DNA of 64,000 bases from an uncultured Pelagibacteraceae bacterium (GCA_902569245.1 CACFTO010000002.1:103694-167693), one strand, 5' to 3'. Counted from the first letter of the stretch, positions 39,656 through 50,436 are shown. A program made the numbers and translations. Notes: generated by a model not told the origin, from the sequence alone.

Positions 39656-42216
39656 TATTTACCTTTCTTTTTCTTTTTATTTTTATCGTACTCTTTTCTT
39701 TTCTCAATTAAAATAAGAGCTTCTTCCATTGTTAATTCAATTGGGTCTTTTTCCTCAGGTATAGTAGCGTTTAATGATTTGTATTTAATATAAGGCCCAT
39801 ATTGACCTTTCATAATTCTTACTGGTTTTTTATCCTCTGGATGTTCACCGAGATCTTTAATCAAAGATGATGAAATTCTTCCAGGTTTTGCCTCAGCTAT
39901 TAGAGTTACGGCTCTATTAAGACCAATGCTAAATATTTCTTCAACATTTTCTAAACGTGCAGATTTATTTTCACACTTTAAATAAGGCCCAAAACGACCA
40001 ACATTTACAGTAATATCTTTATCATTTTCAGGATTTTTGCCTAAACTTATTGGAAGTGAACATAAATACTTAGCTCTATTTAAATCTATACTTTTAATAT
40101 CAATTCCCTTGGGAATAGATACATTTTTCATATTATTATCTTCTTTTTTTATTTTTTTCTTTTTCTTTTTTTCTTCTTCAACATCATCAATTTCTTTTTC
40201 ATATTGTAGGTAGGGACCAAATCTTCCATTTTTTAAATATATGTCTTTACCTATATCATTTTGACCAATTAATTTTGGCTCTGCTAAAGTTAATTGTTGA
40301 GCTGCTTTTGACTTTGAAAGAGGTCGTGTAAATTTACAATCTGGATAATTTGAACATCCAATAAAAGCACCACCACGAAAACTATTTTTTAAACTTAATT
40401 GACCACTATCACATAATTTGCATTTTCTGTTGATTTTTCCGTCTTTATCGACCTCAAATATTAATGAGCCTAAACTTTCATTAAGCATATCTAAGACTTC
40501 TCTAGTACGTTTTTCTTTAACTTCTGATACATTCAAATTAAAATCTCTCCAAAATTCCTCCAAGACTTTAATCCAATTTTCTTTGCCAGCTGTAATATCG
40601 TCTAATTGATCTTCCAATTTTGCGGTAAAATCATAATCAACATATTTTGAAAATAATTTTTCAAGAAAAGCAGAGAGTAACTTACCTCTATCAGTTGGAA
40701 AAAATCTTTTGTTATCTATATCTGCATAACCTCTATTTGAGATTACTGATATGATACTAGCATATGTCGAAGGTCGTCCAATTCCTAATTCTTCTAACTT
40801 TTTAACAAGACTTGCTTCTGAATATCTTGGTGGTGGCTGAGTGAAATGTTGTTCATCCGTAAAGTCATTAAACTCTACTTCACCTTTACCAACTTCTGGT
40901 AATATATTTTCATCATCTTTATTTTCATCTAATCTTGAAACTTTTAAAAAACCATCAAATTTTAAAGTTGAACCACTAGCTTTACATATATTTTTATTAT
41001 CTTCAGATATTATTGTTATAGTTTTTCTATCAAATTTTGCTGATTCCATTTGTGAGGATAATGATCTTGACCATATTAAGTTGTAAAGTTTGTATTGATC
41101 TGTACTTAAATATTTTTTCATATCCTCAGGGACTCTACCAATTTCTGTTGGTCTGATAGCTTCATGAGCTTCTTGCGCATTTTTGGCTTTTTTACCTGAA
41201 TAATTTAAAGGGGCAGGTGGCAAATATGTTTCACCATAATTTTGAGTAATGAAATCTCTAAGAGTAGCTACAGCATCTTTTGATATATTAGTTCCATCTG
41301 TACGCATATAAGTAATTAATCCAACAGTTTCTCCATCAATATCAATACCTTGATAAAGTCTTTGGGCGATTTGCATTGTTCTAGAGGCTCCAAAACCCAG
41401 TTTACTTGATGAAGTTTGCTGTAAAGTAGAAGTGGTAAAAGGACCAGATGGGTTTCGTGTATAAATTTTAGATATTATATCTGTAATATTGTATTTTTTA
41501 TTTTTAATTAAATTTAAAGCATTATTAATATCTTCTTTATTTTTAAATGAAAATTTTTCAATTTTTTTATCATCTAGTTGAGTAATAGATGTATTTATAT
41601 TTAGATTTTCCTTTGTTAAGAAATTCAAGTTAAGTGTCCAAAACTCTTCTGGTTTAAAAACTTCAATTTCATGTTCTCTTTCTGTTAATAATCTAAGAGC
41701 AACAGACTGAACTCTTCCAGCTGACTTAGATCCTGGTAATTTTGTCCATAAAATCGGTGATATATTAAAACCTACTAAATAGTCTAGCGCTCTTCTTGCC
41801 ATATATGCATCAACAAGTTCATTTTCTATACTCCTTGGATTGTCTATACCGTTTGTTACAGCTGTTTTTGTTATTTCATTAAAAACTACACGTTCTACTT
41901 TTTTATCTTTAAGAAGTTTTTTTTCATTTAAAAACTCTTTTACATGCCAAGCTATTGCCTCACCTTCTCGATCAGGGTCAGTAGCAAGGATAATTTTTTC
42001 TGAGATTCTAGCAGAATCTGTGATTTCTTTTAAATATTTTTTTGAGAAACTGTCTATTTCCCAGATCATTTTAAAAGAATTTTCTGGATCAACAGAACCA
42101 TTTTTTGAAGGAAGATCTCTAATATGACCATAACTTGCTAACACAGTGTAATTTGAACCTAAATATTTATTTATAGTTTTAGCTTTTGCAGGACTTTCAA
42201 CAATTACAAGATTCAT
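39655..42216 (-). CDS. topA: DNA topoisomerase I
   Basis: Relaxes negative supercoils. I start it at the ATG giving MNLVIVESPAKAKTINKYLG (853 residues); a TTG 9 bases upstream is possible. It has the TOPRIM domain (DPDREGEAIAWHVKEFL), SAGRVQSVALRLL, and the active-site Tyr in GLITYMRTDGTNIS. One Cys4-type zinc finger follows (CKLCDSG then IGCSNYPDC), then three repeats with FGPYLQYE/FGPYLKCE/YGPYIKYK and a lysine tail. Fewer zinc fingers than E. coli TopA, as in other alphaproteobacteria. Confidence 0.97.
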   Translation of the reverse strand: MNLVIVESPAKAKTINKYLGSNYTVLASYGHIRDLPSKNGSVDPENSFKMIWEIDSFSKKYLKEITDSARISEKIILATDPDREGEAIAWHVKEFLNEKKLLKDKKVERVVFNEITKTAVTNGIDNPRSIENELVDAYMARRALDYLVGFNISPILWTKLPGSKSAGRVQSVALRLLTEREHEIEVFKPEEFWTLNLNFLTKENLNINTSITQLDDKKIEKFSFKNKEDINNALNLIKNKKYNITDIISKIYTRNPSGPFTTSTLQQTSSSKLGFGASRTMQIAQRLYQGIDIDGETVGLITYMRTDGTNISKDAVATLRDFITQNYGETYLPPAPLNYSGKKAKNAQEAHEAIRPTEIGRVPEDMKKYLSTDQYKLYNLIWSRSLSSQMESAKFDRKTITIISEDNKNICKASGSTLKFDGFLKVSRLDENKDDENILPEVGKGEVEFNDFTDEQHFTQPPPRYSEASLVKKLEELGIGRPSTYASIISVISNRGYADIDNKRFFPTDRGKLLSAFLEKLFSKYVDYDFTAKLEDQLDDITAGKENWIKVLEEFWRDFNLNVSEVKEKRTREVLDMLNESLGSLIFEVDKDGKINRKCKLCDSGQLSLKNSFRGGAFIGCSNYPDCKFTRPLSKSKAAQQLTLAEPKLIGQNDIGKDIYLKNGRFGPYLQYEKEIDDVEEEKKKKKKIKKEDNNMKNVSIPKGIDIKSIDLNRAKYLCSLPISLGKNPENDKDITVNVGRFGPYLKCENKSARLENVEEIFSIGLNRAVTLIAEAKPGRISSSLIKDLGEHPEDKKPVRIMKGQYGPYIKYKSLNATIPEEKDPIELTMEEALILIEKRKEYDKNKKKKKGK

Positions 42217-42252
42217 ATTAGTCAAACTACTTATAACTATTAATCTGTCAAA

Positions 42253-42828
42253 TTAATAAATTTTACTCTTAGTTTCTTCTTTGTTTATTAATCTTTTTAT
42301 ATTTTCTCTATGTGTATAAAAAATTAAAACAAACATAATGATGAAAAAAATTATGTTACTTTGATTAATGATTAGTAGATAGATTGGGATTGAAATTGAA
42401 GCAAATAATGATGATAGAGATGAATATCTTGATATTATAAAAGTTAAAGTCCAAACAATGCCAAAAACAAGTGCATAATAAATATTTATAGAAATCAAAA
42501 TTCCAACAAAAGTTGCTACACCTTTGCCACCTTTAAATTTTAGCCAAATTGGGAATAAATGTCCTAAAAATGCACAAAGTGCTGAAATATAAACTAGATC
42601 AGGATAATTGAACTTTATATAGATAACAGGCACAACAGCTTTTGCTATATCTAAAATAAGAGTTAGATAACCCAATGACTTATTGCCAGCTCTTAAAACA
42701 TTTGTAGCGCCAATATTTCCTGATCCTATATTTCTAATATCTTTTTTAAGTAAAATTTTTGTGAATAGATATCCGAAAGGAATAGAGCCAAATAGATAAG
42801 ATATTAAAGATGTTACTATATAATCCAT
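42253..42828 (-). CDS. plsY: Acyl-phosphate:glycerol-3-phosphate acyltransferase PlsY
   Basis: An inner-membrane enzyme that puts the first acyl chain on glycerol-3-phosphate using acyl-phosphate. The 191-residue product has several hydrophobic spans and the three family loops: SIPFGYLFTKILLKKDIRNI then GSGNIGATNVLR, LGHLFPIWLKFKGGKGVAT, and a C-terminal THRENIKRL. It sits directly after the pyrC-like gene (1-base overlap). plsX is not in the window. Confidence 0.95.
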   Translation of the reverse strand: MDYIVTSLISYLFGSIPFGYLFTKILLKKDIRNIGSGNIGATNVLRAGNKSLGYLTLILDIAKAVVPVIYIKFNYPDLVYISALCAFLGHLFPIWLKFKGGKGVATFVGILISINIYYALVFGIVWTLTFIISRYSSLSSLFASISIPIYLLIINQSNIIFFIIMFVLIFYTHRENIKRLINKEETKSKIY

Positions 42829-44117
42829 TATTCTGATTTAAATAATTCTTCACCATTAACAAATGTATTTAATACTTTGCCTTGAAGTTTTTTATCTTCA
42901 ATTGGGGTATTTTTTGATTTTGATATCAATTTATCTTTTCTAACAACCCAAGGTTTATTTATATCTACAATACAAAAATCAGCATCGTTTCCTATTGATA
43001 AATTACCTTTATTTATTTTAAGTATTTCAGCTGGTTTTGATGTTAAGGCTTCTATTATAGTTTCTAAGTCCACTGATCCATTATGATATAGTTCTAAGCT
43101 TAATGGTAATAAAGTTTCTATCCCTGATGCACCTGTTTCTGCTTGAGCAAAAGTTAATCTTTTATTTTCTTCATCTTCTGGTTTGTGATCAGAAACAATA
43201 ACGTCAATTGTTTTATCATTTAATCCTTGAACTAAAGCATTTCTATCAGTTTCTGTTCTTAAAGGTGGTGATAATTTTAAAAAAGTTTTAAAATCACCAA
43301 TGTCATTTTCATTTAAGGATAAATTATTTATAGAAACACCACAACTGAAGTTTACTTTATTTTTTCTTTCTCTGATTATATCTACAGAATTTGCGGATGA
43401 AATCTGGGCAATATGATACCTACAATTATTATATTCTAACAATGTTAGGTCTCTCTCTATAATTAATAATTCAGCACTTTTTGGAATTCCTTGAAGACCA
43501 AGTTTTGTAGCTATAATACCATCATTAATCATTCCATCTTTTGATAACTCTGCATCTTCAGCATGTTGTATTATTAAAGATTTTAAGTCCGACGCTGAAT
43601 TCATAATCCTATTCATAATTCTGGGATTTTGAATTGTTTTTATTCCATCAGTAAAACCAATTATTCCTTTGCTCTGTAATAATCCAAATTCAGTCATATT
43701 TTCTCCTTCTGCTTTTACTGTTAATGCAGCTGTTGGATAAATATTAATTTTTGATTTGTCTCTTCCTCTTCTTTTAAGAAAATCAACTATTGAAACATTA
43801 TCGATTACTGGATTTGTATTTGGCATTGTAACTACTGATGTTACACCACCAGACAATGCAGCTTCACTAAGCGTTCTAAAATTTTCTTTATATTCATATC
43901 CCGGTTCACCAACAAAAACTCGCATATCTACAATACCTGGAAATATGTATTTCCCTGATAAATCTATTATTTTTTCTCTAGATGGAATGTTGTTGGTATT
44001 TACTTTTTTTCCGACAGCTTCAATTTTTCCATTTTCGCCAATTATTATTCCTCCAATTTCATTTAAGGAATTATGAGGGTCAATTATATTTGCATTTATA
44101 AAGTATTTTTTTTTCAT
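42828..44117 (-). CDS. Dihydroorotase-like protein without the HxH metal site (PyrC'/PyrX type)
   Basis: A 429-residue amidohydrolase-fold protein aligned over the full dihydroorotase family: MPNTNPVIDN, HAEDAELSKDG, YHIAQISSANS and ASGIETLLPLSLELY. The metal-binding PGxxDxHxH at its start reads PGIVDMRVFVGEPG, with Arg66 and Phe68 in place of both histidines. The HH pair expected near the fifth strand is NN (SINNLSLNEND). It is therefore probably not a catalytic dihydroorotase. In Pseudomonas a similar inactive PyrC' encoded after pyrB is a structural partner of aspartate carbamoyltransferase. Placement right after pyrB fits that role. Confidence 0.85.
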   Translation of the reverse strand: MKKKYFINANIIDPHNSLNEIGGIIIGENGKIEAVGKKVNTNNIPSREKIIDLSGKYIFPGIVDMRVFVGEPGYEYKENFRTLSEAALSGGVTSVVTMPNTNPVIDNVSIVDFLKRRGRDKSKINIYPTAALTVKAEGENMTEFGLLQSKGIIGFTDGIKTIQNPRIMNRIMNSASDLKSLIIQHAEDAELSKDGMINDGIIATKLGLQGIPKSAELLIIERDLTLLEYNNCRYHIAQISSANSVDIIRERKNKVNFSCGVSINNLSLNENDIGDFKTFLKLSPPLRTETDRNALVQGLNDKTIDVIVSDHKPEDEENKRLTFAQAETGASGIETLLPLSLELYHNGSVDLETIIEALTSKPAEILKINKGNLSIGNDADFCIVDINKPWVVRKDKLISKSKNTPIEDKKLQGKVLNTFVNGEELFKSE

Positions 44118-45059
44118 TTATTCACAAAAAATCTTTAAGCAGGCCATCCTTACTGCTACGCCTAATTCAACTTGTTCTTTTATTACACTTTTGTTTATAT
44201 CGTCTGCTAAATTCGTGTCGATCTCAATTCCTCTATTCATTGGTCCTGGATGCATTATTAAAGCATCCTCTTTAGCATATTGAATTTTATCAGGTGTTAA
44301 GCCATAATACTCATAGTATTCTCTGTTAGATGATAGAAACGAGCTAGTCATTCTTTCATTTTGCAATCTTAACATCATTACTATGTCGCAATCTTTAACA
44401 CCTTTTTTCATATCTGAAAAAATATTTACACCAAATTTTTCAATTTCATTTGGCATCAAGTTTGTTGGTGCCACGATATTTACTTCTGCACCCAACATGT
44501 TTAGAAGATAAATATTTGATCTTGCTACTCTTGAATGTAGTATATCTCCACATATTGCAATTTTAAGACCTTCTATTTTTTTTCTTCTATTTATAATTGT
44601 TAAAGCATCTAATAATGCCTGCGTTGGATGCTCTCTTCTACCATCACCTGCGTTTAGTACTGCACAATTAACTTTTTGAGATAGAAGGTTACAAGCTCCT
44701 GAGTCTTGATGTCTTATTACAATAATGTCTGGATGCATTGCATTTAATGTCATAGCTGTGTCTATTAACGTTTCACCTTTTTTGATAGCAGAATTTGTAA
44801 TATTCATTGACATTACATCCGCACCTAATCTTTTTCCTGCTAATTCGAACGAGCTCTGTGTTCTTGTTGAAGGTTCAAAAAATAAATTAATTTGAGTTTT
44901 CCCTTTTAAAATATCAATTTTTTTATTTTTGCTTTTATTTAATTCTATGAATTTAGAGGCTTCATTCAGGATAGTGGTAACGTCACTAACAGATAAATCC
45001 TGGATACCTAATAAATGTTTTTGAGATATTTTAATAGCTTTTTTTGATTTAGTTGCCAT
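44118..45059 (-). CDS. pyrB: Aspartate carbamoyltransferase catalytic subunit
   Basis: Joins carbamoyl phosphate and aspartate, the first committed step of pyrimidine synthesis. The 313-residue product has the carbamoyl-phosphate motif [20 protein letters not shown], the [12 protein letters not shown] segment, [12 protein letters not shown] and [12 protein letters not shown]. No pyrI regulatory gene is adjacent. The dihydroorotase-like gene follows with no spacer, the pyrB-pyrC' layout of dodecameric enzymes. Confidence 0.97.
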   Translation of the reverse strand: MATKSKKAIKISQKHLLGIQDLSVSDVTTILNEASKFIELNKSKNKKIDILKGKTQINLFFEPSTRTQSSFELAGKRLGADVMSMNITNSAIKKGETLIDTAMTLNAMHPDIIVIRHQDSGACNLLSQKVNCAVLNAGDGRREHPTQALLDALTIINRRKKIEGLKIAICGDILHSRVARSNIYLLNMLGAEVNIVAPTNLMPNEIEKFGVNIFSDMKKGVKDCDIVMMLRLQNERMTSSFLSSNREYYEYYGLTPDKIQYAKEDALIMHPGPMNRGIEIDTNLADDINKSVIKEQVELGVAVRMACLKIFCE

Positions 45060-45101
45060 TAAAATTAACTCTATAACTATATAGGATTAACTATGCAACC
45101 A

Positions 45102-45557
45102 TTAATTTTGAATAAAATCTAAAGCACCTTGTAAAATAAAAGCTGCTGCAAACTTATCAATATCTTTCTCTCTTTTACTGACATTTATATCTAATTCACT
45201 TGATAAATTGAAAGCACCAACAGTAGATAGTCTTTCATCCCACAAAGACACAGGAATATCAATTTTATTTGAAATATTAATTGCTATATCTTTTGCTGAT
45301 TGTGAAGATTTTCCGTAAGTGCCATCCATATTTATTGGATTACCTATAATAATTCCTTTGATGTCATATTCTGTAATAATACTTTCCAGTTCATCAATTA
45401 ATTTACCTTGTTTAGATTTATCTAGGGTTTGAAGGGGAGTGGCAATTTTTTGATTATAATCACTTATTGCAATTCCAATCCTTTTTGTGCCTAAATCTAT
45501 ACCCAATAATCTTGAACCACTTGATAATTTGTTTTTGAATTCATTAATTGTGATCAT
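45102..45557 (-). CDS. ruvX: Putative pre-16S rRNA nuclease / Holliday junction resolvase RuvX (YqgF)
   Basis: An RNase H-like protein, 151 residues. Active-site acidic residues are visible in RLLGIDLGTKRIGIAISD and in DERLSTVGAF. In E. coli YqgF completes 16S rRNA 5'-end maturation; a resolvase role has also been proposed. It is divergent from gatC over 50 bases, in which the two promoters must overlap. Confidence 0.9.
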   Translation of the reverse strand: MITINEFKNKLSSGSRLLGIDLGTKRIGIAISDYNQKIATPLQTLDKSKQGKLIDELESIITEYDIKGIIIGNPINMDGTYGKSSQSAKDIAINISNKIDIPVSLWDERLSTVGAFNLSSELDINVSKREKDIDKFAAAFILQGALDFIQN

Positions 45558-45607
45558 ATTGTATATTTTTAACTTAAGTGGTACTTTGCGACAATATTTT
45601 TTACCAT

Positions 45608-45895
45608 ATGACGATAGATCTTAAAACTGTAAAACACATATCAAAATTAGCAAGGATCTCACTTGAAGAGAAAAAAGCTGAAAAATTGGCAGATGATATG
45701 AATTCTATATTTGAATTTATTGAAAAATTAAACGAGCTAAAAACTGAGAATGTTGAACCATTAACCTCTATAGCTGAAACAACTTTAAGATTCAGAGATG
45801 ACAAAATTACTAGCGATAACATAAGAGAAAAGATTCTTAAAAATTCTCCTGAAAAAAATGATGATTTTTTTGTTGTGCCGAAAGTAGTTGAGTAA
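45608..45895 (+). CDS. gatC: Aspartyl/glutamyl-tRNA amidotransferase subunit C
   Basis: The small subunit that clamps GatA to GatB, 95 residues. I use the ATG giving [20 protein letters not shown], which matches the family start; ten upstream in-frame codons are unsupported. [20 protein letters not shown] and the C-terminal FFVVPKVVE are typical. The stop overlaps gatA by 1 base. Confidence 0.94.
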   Translation: MTIDLKTVKHISKLARISLEEKKAEKLADDMNSIFEFIEKLNELKTENVEPLTSIAETTLRFRDDKITSDNIREKILKNSPEKNDDFFVVPKVVE

Positions 45896-47352
45896 TGACA
45901 GAAATAACATCTTTAAGCCTTTTTGAATTAATTAAAAATATTAAAGAAAAGAAAATATCATCAAATGAAGTTACAAAATCTTTTGTTTATAGATCTGAAA
46001 AGTCAAAAAAACTAAATACATATGTAACTGAAAATTTTGAAAATTGTCTTAAACTTTCAAAAGAGTTTGATAACAAACCAAATTTTGATTTAAAACTTCC
46101 AGGAATTCCAATTGCTGTAAAAGATCTATTTTGTACAAATGAAGTAAGAACAACAGCTGGAAGCAATATCTTAAATAATTTTGTCCCAAGCTATGAGTCT
46201 ACTGTAACGCAAAACATATGGAATGAAGGTGGAATATTGCTTGGTAAACTTAATTGTGATGAATTTGCAATGGGCTCATCCAATGAAACAAGTTTTTTTG
46301 GTAATGTTCAAAATCCAATTGCAAAAGATCTAGTTCCAGGTGGGTCATCTGGCGGTTCTTCATCGGCATTAGCAGCTAATTTAACACCTGTAACAATAGG
46401 TACTGACACAGGAGGATCTATTAGGCAGCCAGCTTCCTTTACAGGAACTGTAGGGCTAAAACCTACTTATGGAAGTTGTTCAAGATATGGAATTGTTGCT
46501 TTTGCATCATCTCTAGATCAAGCAGGTCCGATGAGTAAAGATGTCAAAGATAGCTCCATTCTTTTAGAAGTGATCTCATCATTTGATAAAAAAGATTCAA
46601 CTTCAATAGATTTTAAAAGAAATAATTATTCATCAGAGCTAACTAGAAATATCAAAGGTATAAAAATTGGAATCCCCAAAGAATACAGAGTTGATGGAAT
46701 GCCAGGCGAAATTGAGAATCTTTGGAAAAAAGGAATTGAGTATGCAAAAGATTGTGGAGCTGAAATAATTGATATTTCTTTACCCCATACAAGTTATGCT
46801 TTGCCTACTTATTATATTGTAGCGCCAGCTGAAGCATCATCTAATTTAGCAAGATATGATGGTGTTAAATATGGTTTAAGATCTCCTGGGGAAAGTTTAA
46901 TTGATATGTATGAAAAAACTAGATCAGAAGGTTTTGGAGAAGAAGTAAAGAGAAGGATATTGATAGGCACATATGTTTTATCTTCTGGATATTATGATGC
47001 TTACTATCTCAAAGCCCAAAAAGTAAGGCAGTTAATTAAAAAAGATTTTGATGATGCTTATAATAAAGTTGATGCTATTTTAACACCTTCAACTCCTAGT
47101 TCTGCATTTAAAATAGGAGAAAAATCTAATGATCCAGTTTCAATGTATTTGAATGATATATTTACAGTTCCAGTAAACCTTTCAGGATTACCTGGGATTT
47201 CAATACCAGCAGGTAGAGATAAAAATAATTATCCATTAGGTTTACAAATAATAGGTAAACCTTTTGATGAACAAACAGTTTTAAATATTGCTTATTCAAT
47301 GGAGGAAAAAATCAATTATAAAAATAATATAACTGATTGGTGGATGGAATAA
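45895..47352 (+). CDS. gatA: Aspartyl/glutamyl-tRNA amidotransferase subunit A
   Basis: The amidase that releases ammonia from glutamine, 485 residues. The amidase signature shows the Ser-cisSer-Lys triad: [10 protein letters not shown] (Lys), [18 protein letters not shown] and [16 protein letters not shown] (nucleophile region). The complex turns Glu-tRNA(Gln) or Asp-tRNA(Asn) into the correct amide form. Linked to gatC and gatB by TAATG overlaps. Confidence 0.97.
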   Translation: MTEITSLSLFELIKNIKEKKISSNEVTKSFVYRSEKSKKLNTYVTENFENCLKLSKEFDNKPNFDLKLPGIPIAVKDLFCTNEVRTTAGSNILNNFVPSYESTVTQNIWNEGGILLGKLNCDEFAMGSSNETSFFGNVQNPIAKDLVPGGSSGGSSSALAANLTPVTIGTDTGGSIRQPASFTGTVGLKPTYGSCSRYGIVAFASSLDQAGPMSKDVKDSSILLEVISSFDKKDSTSIDFKRNNYSSELTRNIKGIKIGIPKEYRVDGMPGEIENLWKKGIEYAKDCGAEIIDISLPHTSYALPTYYIVAPAEASSNLARYDGVKYGLRSPGESLIDMYEKTRSEGFGEEVKRRILIGTYVLSSGYYDAYYLKAQKVRQLIKKDFDDAYNKVDAILTPSTPSSAFKIGEKSNDPVSMYLNDIFTVPVNLSGLPGISIPAGRDKNNYPLGLQIIGKPFDEQTVLNIAYSMEEKINYKNNITDWWME

Positions 47353-48827
47353 TGTCTAAAAAAAATTCGGAATATTTAATAGAAAGAAATGATAATATTT
47401 ATGAAGTTGTTATAGGACTTGAAGTTCATGCTCAAGTAACATCAAATTCAAAACTTTTTTCATCTTCTTCTACAAAATTTGGTGCTGAACCTAACACTCA
47501 AGTAAGTTTAGTTGATGCAGCATTTCCAGGAATGCTTCCAGTAATTAATGAATATTGTGTTAAACAAGCTATAAAAACTGGTATTGGTTTAAAAGCTAAG
47601 ATCAATAATAAGTCTGTTTTCGATAGAAAGAATTATTTTTATGCTGATTTACCTCAGGGATATCAGATTTCACAATATAAATACCCAATTGTTGGTGAGG
47701 GCAATGTTATTTTGGATATGCCTGAAGGTCAAAAACAAGTTGGAATAGAAAGATTACATTTAGAGCAGGATGCAGGAAAAAGTATTCATGATGTTGATCC
47801 AAGTAACACGCTAGTTGATCTAAATAGATCGGGTGTAGCTTTAATGGAGATTGTTAGTAAGCCTGATCTAAGATCGCCAGATGAAGTGAATGCTTATATA
47901 AAAAAACTTAGATCTATTATGAGATATTTAGGAACTTGCGATGGGAATATGCAAGAGGGATCACTCAGAGCAGATGTTAATGTGTCTGTAAGAATAAAAG
48001 GATCGACAGATTTAGGGACAAGATGTGAAATAAAAAATGTTAATTCTATAAAGTTCATGCAAATGGCAATTATTTATGAAGCAAATAGACAAGTTGATTT
48101 AATAGAAGAAGGTGAGGAAATAGATCAAGAAACAAGACTTTTTGATACAAAAAAAAATGAAACGAGGTCAATGAGGTCAAAAGAAGATGCTCATGATTAT
48201 AGATACTTCCCAGATCCAGATTTACTTCCACTAGAAATTACAGATGATTTTATTGATCAACTAAAATCTGAAATCCCTGAATTACCAGATGACAAAAAGA
48301 AAAGGTTTATTGATGAGTTTAAAATTTCTCCTTATGAAGCAACTATATTAGTCTCTGATATTGATACAGCTAAATATTTTGAAGAAGTTGTTGCTAAAAT
48401 GGGCAAAAACCGAGATATGAAACTAGCTGTAAATTGGATTACAGGAGAATTATTTGCAGTTTTAAATAATAAAAATATTGAAATTACTCAAAGTCCAATA
48501 AGTGCAAAAAATTTAGCAAAATTGATTAATTTAATAAAAAACGGAACTATTTCAGGTAAAATTGCTAAGACAATATTTGAATTAATGCTGGATGGTGACA
48601 TAGACCCTCAAATAATTGTTGAGGAAAAAGGGTTAAAGCAACAAAGTGATCCAAAAGCACTGGAGGCATTAATTGATAAAATAATCAACAATAACAGAGA
48701 AAAAGCAATTGAATATAAACAAGGAAAAGAAAAGCTATTTGGGTTTTTTGTGGGGCAAGCAATGAAAGCTTCCGGTGGAAAAGCTAACCCCCAATTAATT
48801 AACGAAATTTTAAAGAAGAAACTTTAA
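47352..48827 (+). CDS. gatB: Aspartyl/glutamyl-tRNA amidotransferase subunit B
   Basis: The kinase/tRNA-binding subunit, 491 residues from the ATG that overlaps the gatA stop ([20 protein letters not shown]); an ATG 15 bases upstream is inside gatA. It has [33 protein letters not shown], the LEQDAGKS segment, [13 protein letters not shown] and the C-terminal YqeY-like tail domain with [20 protein letters not shown]. Confidence 0.96.
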   Translation: MSKKNSEYLIERNDNIYEVVIGLEVHAQVTSNSKLFSSSSTKFGAEPNTQVSLVDAAFPGMLPVINEYCVKQAIKTGIGLKAKINNKSVFDRKNYFYADLPQGYQISQYKYPIVGEGNVILDMPEGQKQVGIERLHLEQDAGKSIHDVDPSNTLVDLNRSGVALMEIVSKPDLRSPDEVNAYIKKLRSIMRYLGTCDGNMQEGSLRADVNVSVRIKGSTDLGTRCEIKNVNSIKFMQMAIIYEANRQVDLIEEGEEIDQETRLFDTKKNETRSMRSKEDAHDYRYFPDPDLLPLEITDDFIDQLKSEIPELPDDKKKRFIDEFKISPYEATILVSDIDTAKYFEEVVAKMGKNRDMKLAVNWITGELFAVLNNKNIEITQSPISAKNLAKLINLIKNGTISGKIAKTIFELMLDGDIDPQIIVEEKGLKQQSDPKALEALIDKIINNNREKAIEYKQGKEKLFGFFVGQAMKASGGKANPQLINEILKKKL

Positions 48828-48829
48828 TT

Positions 48830-48859
48830 TTAACGAAACCTATATAGTCATTGTATAAT
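48830..48859 (+). promoter_or_regulatory. Possible promoter for the O-methyltransferase-trhO-MATE unit
   Basis: A perfect TATAAT (48854-48859) preceded by TG is 18 bases after TTAACG (48830-48835) in the 40-base gap after gatB. Transcription would start almost at the ATG at 48868, giving a very short leader. Confidence 0.45.
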
Positions 48860-48867
48860 TAAAATAG

Positions 48868-49518
48868 ATGGGTAAGGACATTGAAATTTCTGAAAAAATT
48901 GAAAAATATATCAATAGTTTTAGTTTTAAACTAAATTCGGTTCAAAAAGAAATTATAGATTATAATAATACACTTGGAAATGAAAAGAGAATGCAGGTAG
49001 CAATATCCCAATGTCATTTTCTTCATTTAATAATAAAAATATCTAATATAAAAAATGTGATAGAGATTGGAACTTTTACTGGTTTAAGTGCGCTTTCTAT
49101 TGCTCTTGCACTTCCTGAAGATGGAAAACTTATAGCCCTTGATAAAGATAAAGAGACAAACAAGATTGCAGTAAGTTTTTTTAAGAAAGCTTATCAAGAT
49201 AAAAAAATTCAAACTATTGTAAAACCTGCACTAAATAGTTTAGATGAATTAAAAAATCAAAAATTTGATATGATTTTTATTGATGCTGATAAGCTAAATT
49301 ATAAAGAATATTATGAAAAATCATTTCAGATAATAAATAAAGGTGGTTTGATCATAATAGATAATGTTTTATGGCATGGTGAAGTCGTAGATGAAGATAA
49401 AATGGATAAATATACATTAAACATAAGAGAATTAAACGAGCATATTTCACGTGATGAAAGGGTAGAACAAATAATTATCCCATTAGGAGATGGAATGACT
49501 GTTTGTAGAGTTTTATAA
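48868..49518 (+). CDS. Class I SAM-dependent O-methyltransferase (caffeoyl-CoA OMT-like)
   Basis: A 216-residue methyltransferase. The SAM-binding motif I is VIEIGTFTGLSALSIALALP, the acidic loop is ALDKDKE, and the metal/SAM region is FDMIFIDADKLNYKEYY followed by IIIDNVLWHGEVVD. This matches the bacterial O-methyltransferase family 3. Natural substrates of bacterial members are mostly unknown; some modify tRNA uridine (TrmR), so an RNA substrate is a fair alternative given trhO next to it. It overlaps trhO by TAATG. Confidence 0.82.
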   Translation: MGKDIEISEKIEKYINSFSFKLNSVQKEIIDYNNTLGNEKRMQVAISQCHFLHLIIKISNIKNVIEIGTFTGLSALSIALALPEDGKLIALDKDKETNKIAVSFFKKAYQDKKIQTIVKPALNSLDELKNQKFDMIFIDADKLNYKEYYEKSFQIINKGGLIIIDNVLWHGEVVDEDKMDKYTLNIRELNEHISRDERVEQIIIPLGDGMTVCRVL

Positions 49519-50420
49519 TGTTTAATATTTTTGGTTTTTATAAATTTAAAAAACTTAGTAATTTAAAAAAATTAAAAAATAGATTAGAGAATAATCTTAA
49601 AGAATATGAAATTTGTGGAACAATTATAATTTCATCAGAGGGTGTTAATGGAACGATTTCAGCTAAAAAAGATAAACTTTTAAAATTCAATAAACTTTTA
49701 AAAAAAATATTATCTATTAAAAAATTTAATTCAGAAAATAATTCAAATAGTAAATTTAATCCATTTCATAAACCTAAAGTAAAAATTAAAAAAGAAGTTG
49801 TTCCAATGGGTTTTAAAGTTAGAAACTACAACTATCCCAGCAACAACCTCAATCCAAGGCAATGGAATAAAATAATTAAAAAAAAGGATACAATTTTGAT
49901 AGATGCACGGAAATCTTTTGAGTATGATGTGGGTACTTTTAAAAAATCTTTAAATCCAAATATAGAAAACTTTCGTCAATTTCCTAAATATTTAAATCAA
50001 TTTAAAAATAGTGAAAATATAGCAATGTTTTGTACAGGTGGCATTAGATGTGAAAAAGCAAATATTTATTTGAAAAAAAAAGGATTTAAAAATGTATATG
50101 TTTTAAAAGGTGGAATTATCAATTATCTGAATAATATTGATAAAAAAAATAGTCAATGGAACGGTGAATGTTTTGTTTTTGATAATAGAGTTTCAATAAA
50201 ACATGGCTTGAAGCAGGGCAGTTATTCAATTTGTAGTGGTTGCAGAAAACCTCTTTCAATCAAAGAAAAAAAATCTTCTAAATATTTAGAAGGCATTCAT
50301 TGTCCAAAATGTCACGATTATTTAACAGATGATCAAAAATCAAGATTTGCAATGAGACAAAAGCAAATAATACTTGCAAAAAAAACTGGCAAGAGACATA
50401 TCTTTAAAAAAGAATATTAA
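49518..50420 (+). CDS. trhO: tRNA uridine(34) hydroxylase TrhO (YceA-type rhodanese)
   Basis: A 300-residue protein with an N-terminal acylphosphatase-like domain (ICGTIIISSEGVNGTISAKK), then VPMGF and a rhodanese domain with the Cys loop IAMFCTGGIRCEKANIYLKK. A cysteine-rich C-terminus follows (CSGCRKPLS and CPKCH). TrhO makes 5-hydroxyuridine at the wobble position of certain tRNAs using oxygen. It is co-transcribed with a methyltransferase that could act on the same nucleoside. Confidence 0.92.
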   Translation: MFNIFGFYKFKKLSNLKKLKNRLENNLKEYEICGTIIISSEGVNGTISAKKDKLLKFNKLLKKILSIKKFNSENNSNSKFNPFHKPKVKIKKEVVPMGFKVRNYNYPSNNLNPRQWNKIIKKKDTILIDARKSFEYDVGTFKKSLNPNIENFRQFPKYLNQFKNSENIAMFCTGGIRCEKANIYLKKKGFKNVYVLKGGIINYLNNIDKKNSQWNGECFVFDNRVSIKHGLKQGSYSICSGCRKPLSIKEKKSSKYLEGIHCPKCHDYLTDDQKSRFAMRQKQIILAKKTGKRHIFKKEY

Positions 50421-50436
50421 TTAAATTATAATTTTT

